DNA of 64,000 nt from NCBI RefSeq assembly GCF_000264905.1, contig NW_006763144.1, positions 248,001 through 312,000 of the forward strand, written 5' to 3'. This document shows positions 63,501-64,000 of this stretch, piece after piece (positions within the stretch are counted from its first letter, which is position 1; the number at the start of each line of letters is the position of its first letter). The translations under genes were made by a program, and so were the position numbers. The notes under the pieces were generated by a model, which did no database searches, was not told the DNA's origin, and was given only the letters and a program-made list of their open reading frames with translations. Source of the DNA: Stereum hirsutum FP-91666 SS1 (lineage: Eukaryota > Basidiomycota > Agaricomycetes > Russulales > Stereaceae).

Positions 63501-64000
63501 GGAGCCGTCGCGAGCGCAGGTGATGGTGCGCCATACGCATCCAAATCGAATCCATAGCTGTCCTCTGTATTGGGCGATTCAGGCATGACGACCGCCGACT
63601 CCCTCGACTGTCCGAATCCAAAGTCCACGTTGAGCGCATCTCGGGAATGACGTGCCCGTATCCGTTCGCGAGACTCTTGCGACCTCAGGCCTCCTACGAG
63701 TGCGGACAATCGGGATGTCGAACGCATTGGATCGAGTGAAGAGTTCGTCGAAATCAAATCTTCTCGGGAGTCCTTCGACCGCAGACCATCCCTCGAATCC
63801 TTCGTTCTCAAAAACTCTCTCGATCCCTTCGCCTTCAACCCTCCCAAATTCGAATCAACCTTTGGTGTCGGGCTGGGACTCGACCGCAAATGATCCCTTG
63901 AAACCTTCGACCTCAACGCGCTCAAGGCCCTCGCGAGATGACTCTCCGCCTTACTCCTCGTGGTAAAATCTCCCGAGCTCAGACTGCTCACGCTAGCATG
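60512..64000 (-). CDS. Serine-rich unknown protein, 5' partial
   Basis: An open frame without introns runs from the window edge to TAG/TGA-type stop position 60512, at least 1,159 codons. No ATG begins it inside the window: the frame is open to position 64000, so the gene or an upstream exon continues beyond. I recognise no family. It is about one fifth Ser with many Pro, Arg and Asp and is probably disordered. Near the N-terminal side (about 63600-63930) there are six related motifs of the form [K/x]xSR[D/E]xL/I[R/x]. A short Lys/Glu-rich helix (EMEARQKAMRKAEMKQLEKE) lies near the C terminus, which ends KKPGLFARKK. It could be a cytoskeletal or polarity adaptor; this is speculation. Confidence 0.85.
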   Translation of the reverse strand, partial: HASVSSLSSGDFTTRSKAESHLARALSALRSKVSRDHLRSSPSPTPKVDSNLGGLKAKGSREFLRTKDSRDGLRSKDSREDLISTNSSLDPMRSTSRLSALVGGLRSQESRERIRARHSRDALNVDFGFGQSRESAVVMPESPNTEDSYGFDLDAYGAPSPALATAPLPGPTGFSASKFDSRRSVQVANTNGGGALPPSEPDTPNAVAAVIRGLQERESSLFDMSSRDSDDEEEYEEGQQVLSRDDRKVSLLPLSRPPPRHRPPPSFAPPISQPVPSAFPASRDFIDEDEEEAVLPLPDRRPSPRSSLSGPSPSASSYALSSQSASHLSPLSHIPSSSSSSSSSLSSAPSSIRTHHRHHQGSFVPLSPIPSQYPEDEYPTSPPYDSSSHNPYTNSTHADDYDADADALRDLVPDFLDLSSSGMSQDFDRSSFFPTHTARNESCTVHMDDMQGAGFGPSSMASAGIRSSPLNPTGSKASLLSPPQLMSRDLTARSSPDDIASARLDDIVPEEDEEDGNWADPAGSPTAFYSASLMALDGPKSASPRRMKSTPELLGGRPEGRRASHQPQSASTSMSASHSRAFVPPRPHQGNYAHQPPHLALAQISKGPPMHPDLKARRSDDESPLPHSGAADSNHLVNRMYSEFRMDDAREGSLGSGRSRPGSSKGSNEYVSTADAFGGWSSPAVQKHTVAEHDGKLKKSRLSQDWTINSGPASPATRHRLASTPSPALAHAHPQASGAIERNPSGSSAASTSRSTGSAAAIREIAPWATPQDASYASLRRQHVASPATARDRRESTSARPPPMLSLNEGADYFSRPPNSAGTGSNASGSPDLGNATRRALKVGLLSEPISAPVLVRNPSQRGGISSPTGAGLEGLGSEDVHAFESPRKAPTVPLSAPATDAESRFLRRLSSSKPRPSLASKSTSNLKGSTSTSASAAEMEARQKAMRKAEMKQLEKEVYGLLVGGGDNKKSSDRGRVKREEPSSQGSSSQSNSQDSNSQSNSTSTKATTATSLSKGSRHLHLPDDSRPSSSSTSARPGTGSTIDSVSTYGIAASPMGMGFGRVLFKTGRSHPHPSQPQTPQSATIPRRPSMGAGLRGGSSRPGTQESAMSQLPSPPSAGGMMQMGAAGKSEPDLKSFFHVGDGKEKGAKLQKKPGLFARKK

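Noticed and set aside
63989..63991. Start codon of the serine-rich gene at 63991
   Set aside because: The codon is GTG, not ATG, and the frame stays open to the window edge, so the gene is treated as 5' partial.

Overview
The window is nuclear DNA of a filamentous fungus, most likely a mushroom-forming basidiomycete (Agaricomycetes). Genes are cut by many short GT-AG introns of about 50-120 nt, several coding exons are only 3-18 nt long, and the fungal-specific elongation factor eEF3 is present. A 59-residue 'SAI-repeat' membrane protein resembles a family I know from agaric genomes. I see no operons, rRNA, convincing tRNA, CRISPR array or intact transposon. Species cannot be told from the sequence.

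Layout: (1) 1-1380, no firm gene, one weak candidate exon. (2) 1381-2885 (+), cyanide hydratase with a full Glu-Lys-Cys triad. (3) 2886-5174, gene-free DNA with two diverged copies of a non-coding repeat. (4) 5175-6830 (+), RNA polymerase II subunit Rpb3 with a Trp-Gly-rich tail. (5) 7575-9111 (-), a tandem pair of unknown 138-aa genes. (6) 9842-14265 (-), an EF-hand MscS-type channel. (7) 17214-21340 (-), an NDR-type AGC kinase with a CRIB-like motif. (8) 22536-24076 (+), a homeodomain transcription factor. (9) 24077-27914, a 3.8-kb gene-poor gap. (10) 27915-32260 (-), eEF3. (11) 32740-35001 (-), a cytochrome P450. (12) 35506-37425 (-), an unknown single-pass membrane protein. (13) 38013-40766 (-), a mitochondrial ABC1/ADCK1-type kinase-like protein. 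(14) 41193-43905 (-), a TBC-domain RabGAP. (15) 44292-44996 (-), the PC4/Sub1 coactivator. (16) 45510-57890 (+), a giant Tom1/HUWE1-type HECT ubiquitin ligase. (17) 58707-59051 (+), the small SAI-repeat protein. (18) 60512-64000 (-), a serine-rich protein whose 5' end lies outside the window.

The genes are mostly unrelated housekeeping functions: transcription (Rpb3, Sub1, homeodomain), translation (eEF3), signalling and trafficking (NDR kinase, TBC GAP, mechanosensitive channel), protein turnover (HECT ligase) and mitochondrial lipid handling (ADCK1-like). Cyanide hydratase and the P450 are the accessory enzymes. SUB1 and the HECT ligase are divergent and share one 513-bp intergenic promoter. 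No co-regulated cluster or self-contained novel system is evident. The most interesting points are the WG-rich Rpb3 tail, the CRIB-like motif on an NDR kinase, the intact tandem pair of unknown genes, and the tiny protein whose start codon is an exon by itself.

All exon boundaries were inferred by hand from splice signals and conserved protein sequence; none is backed by transcripts.
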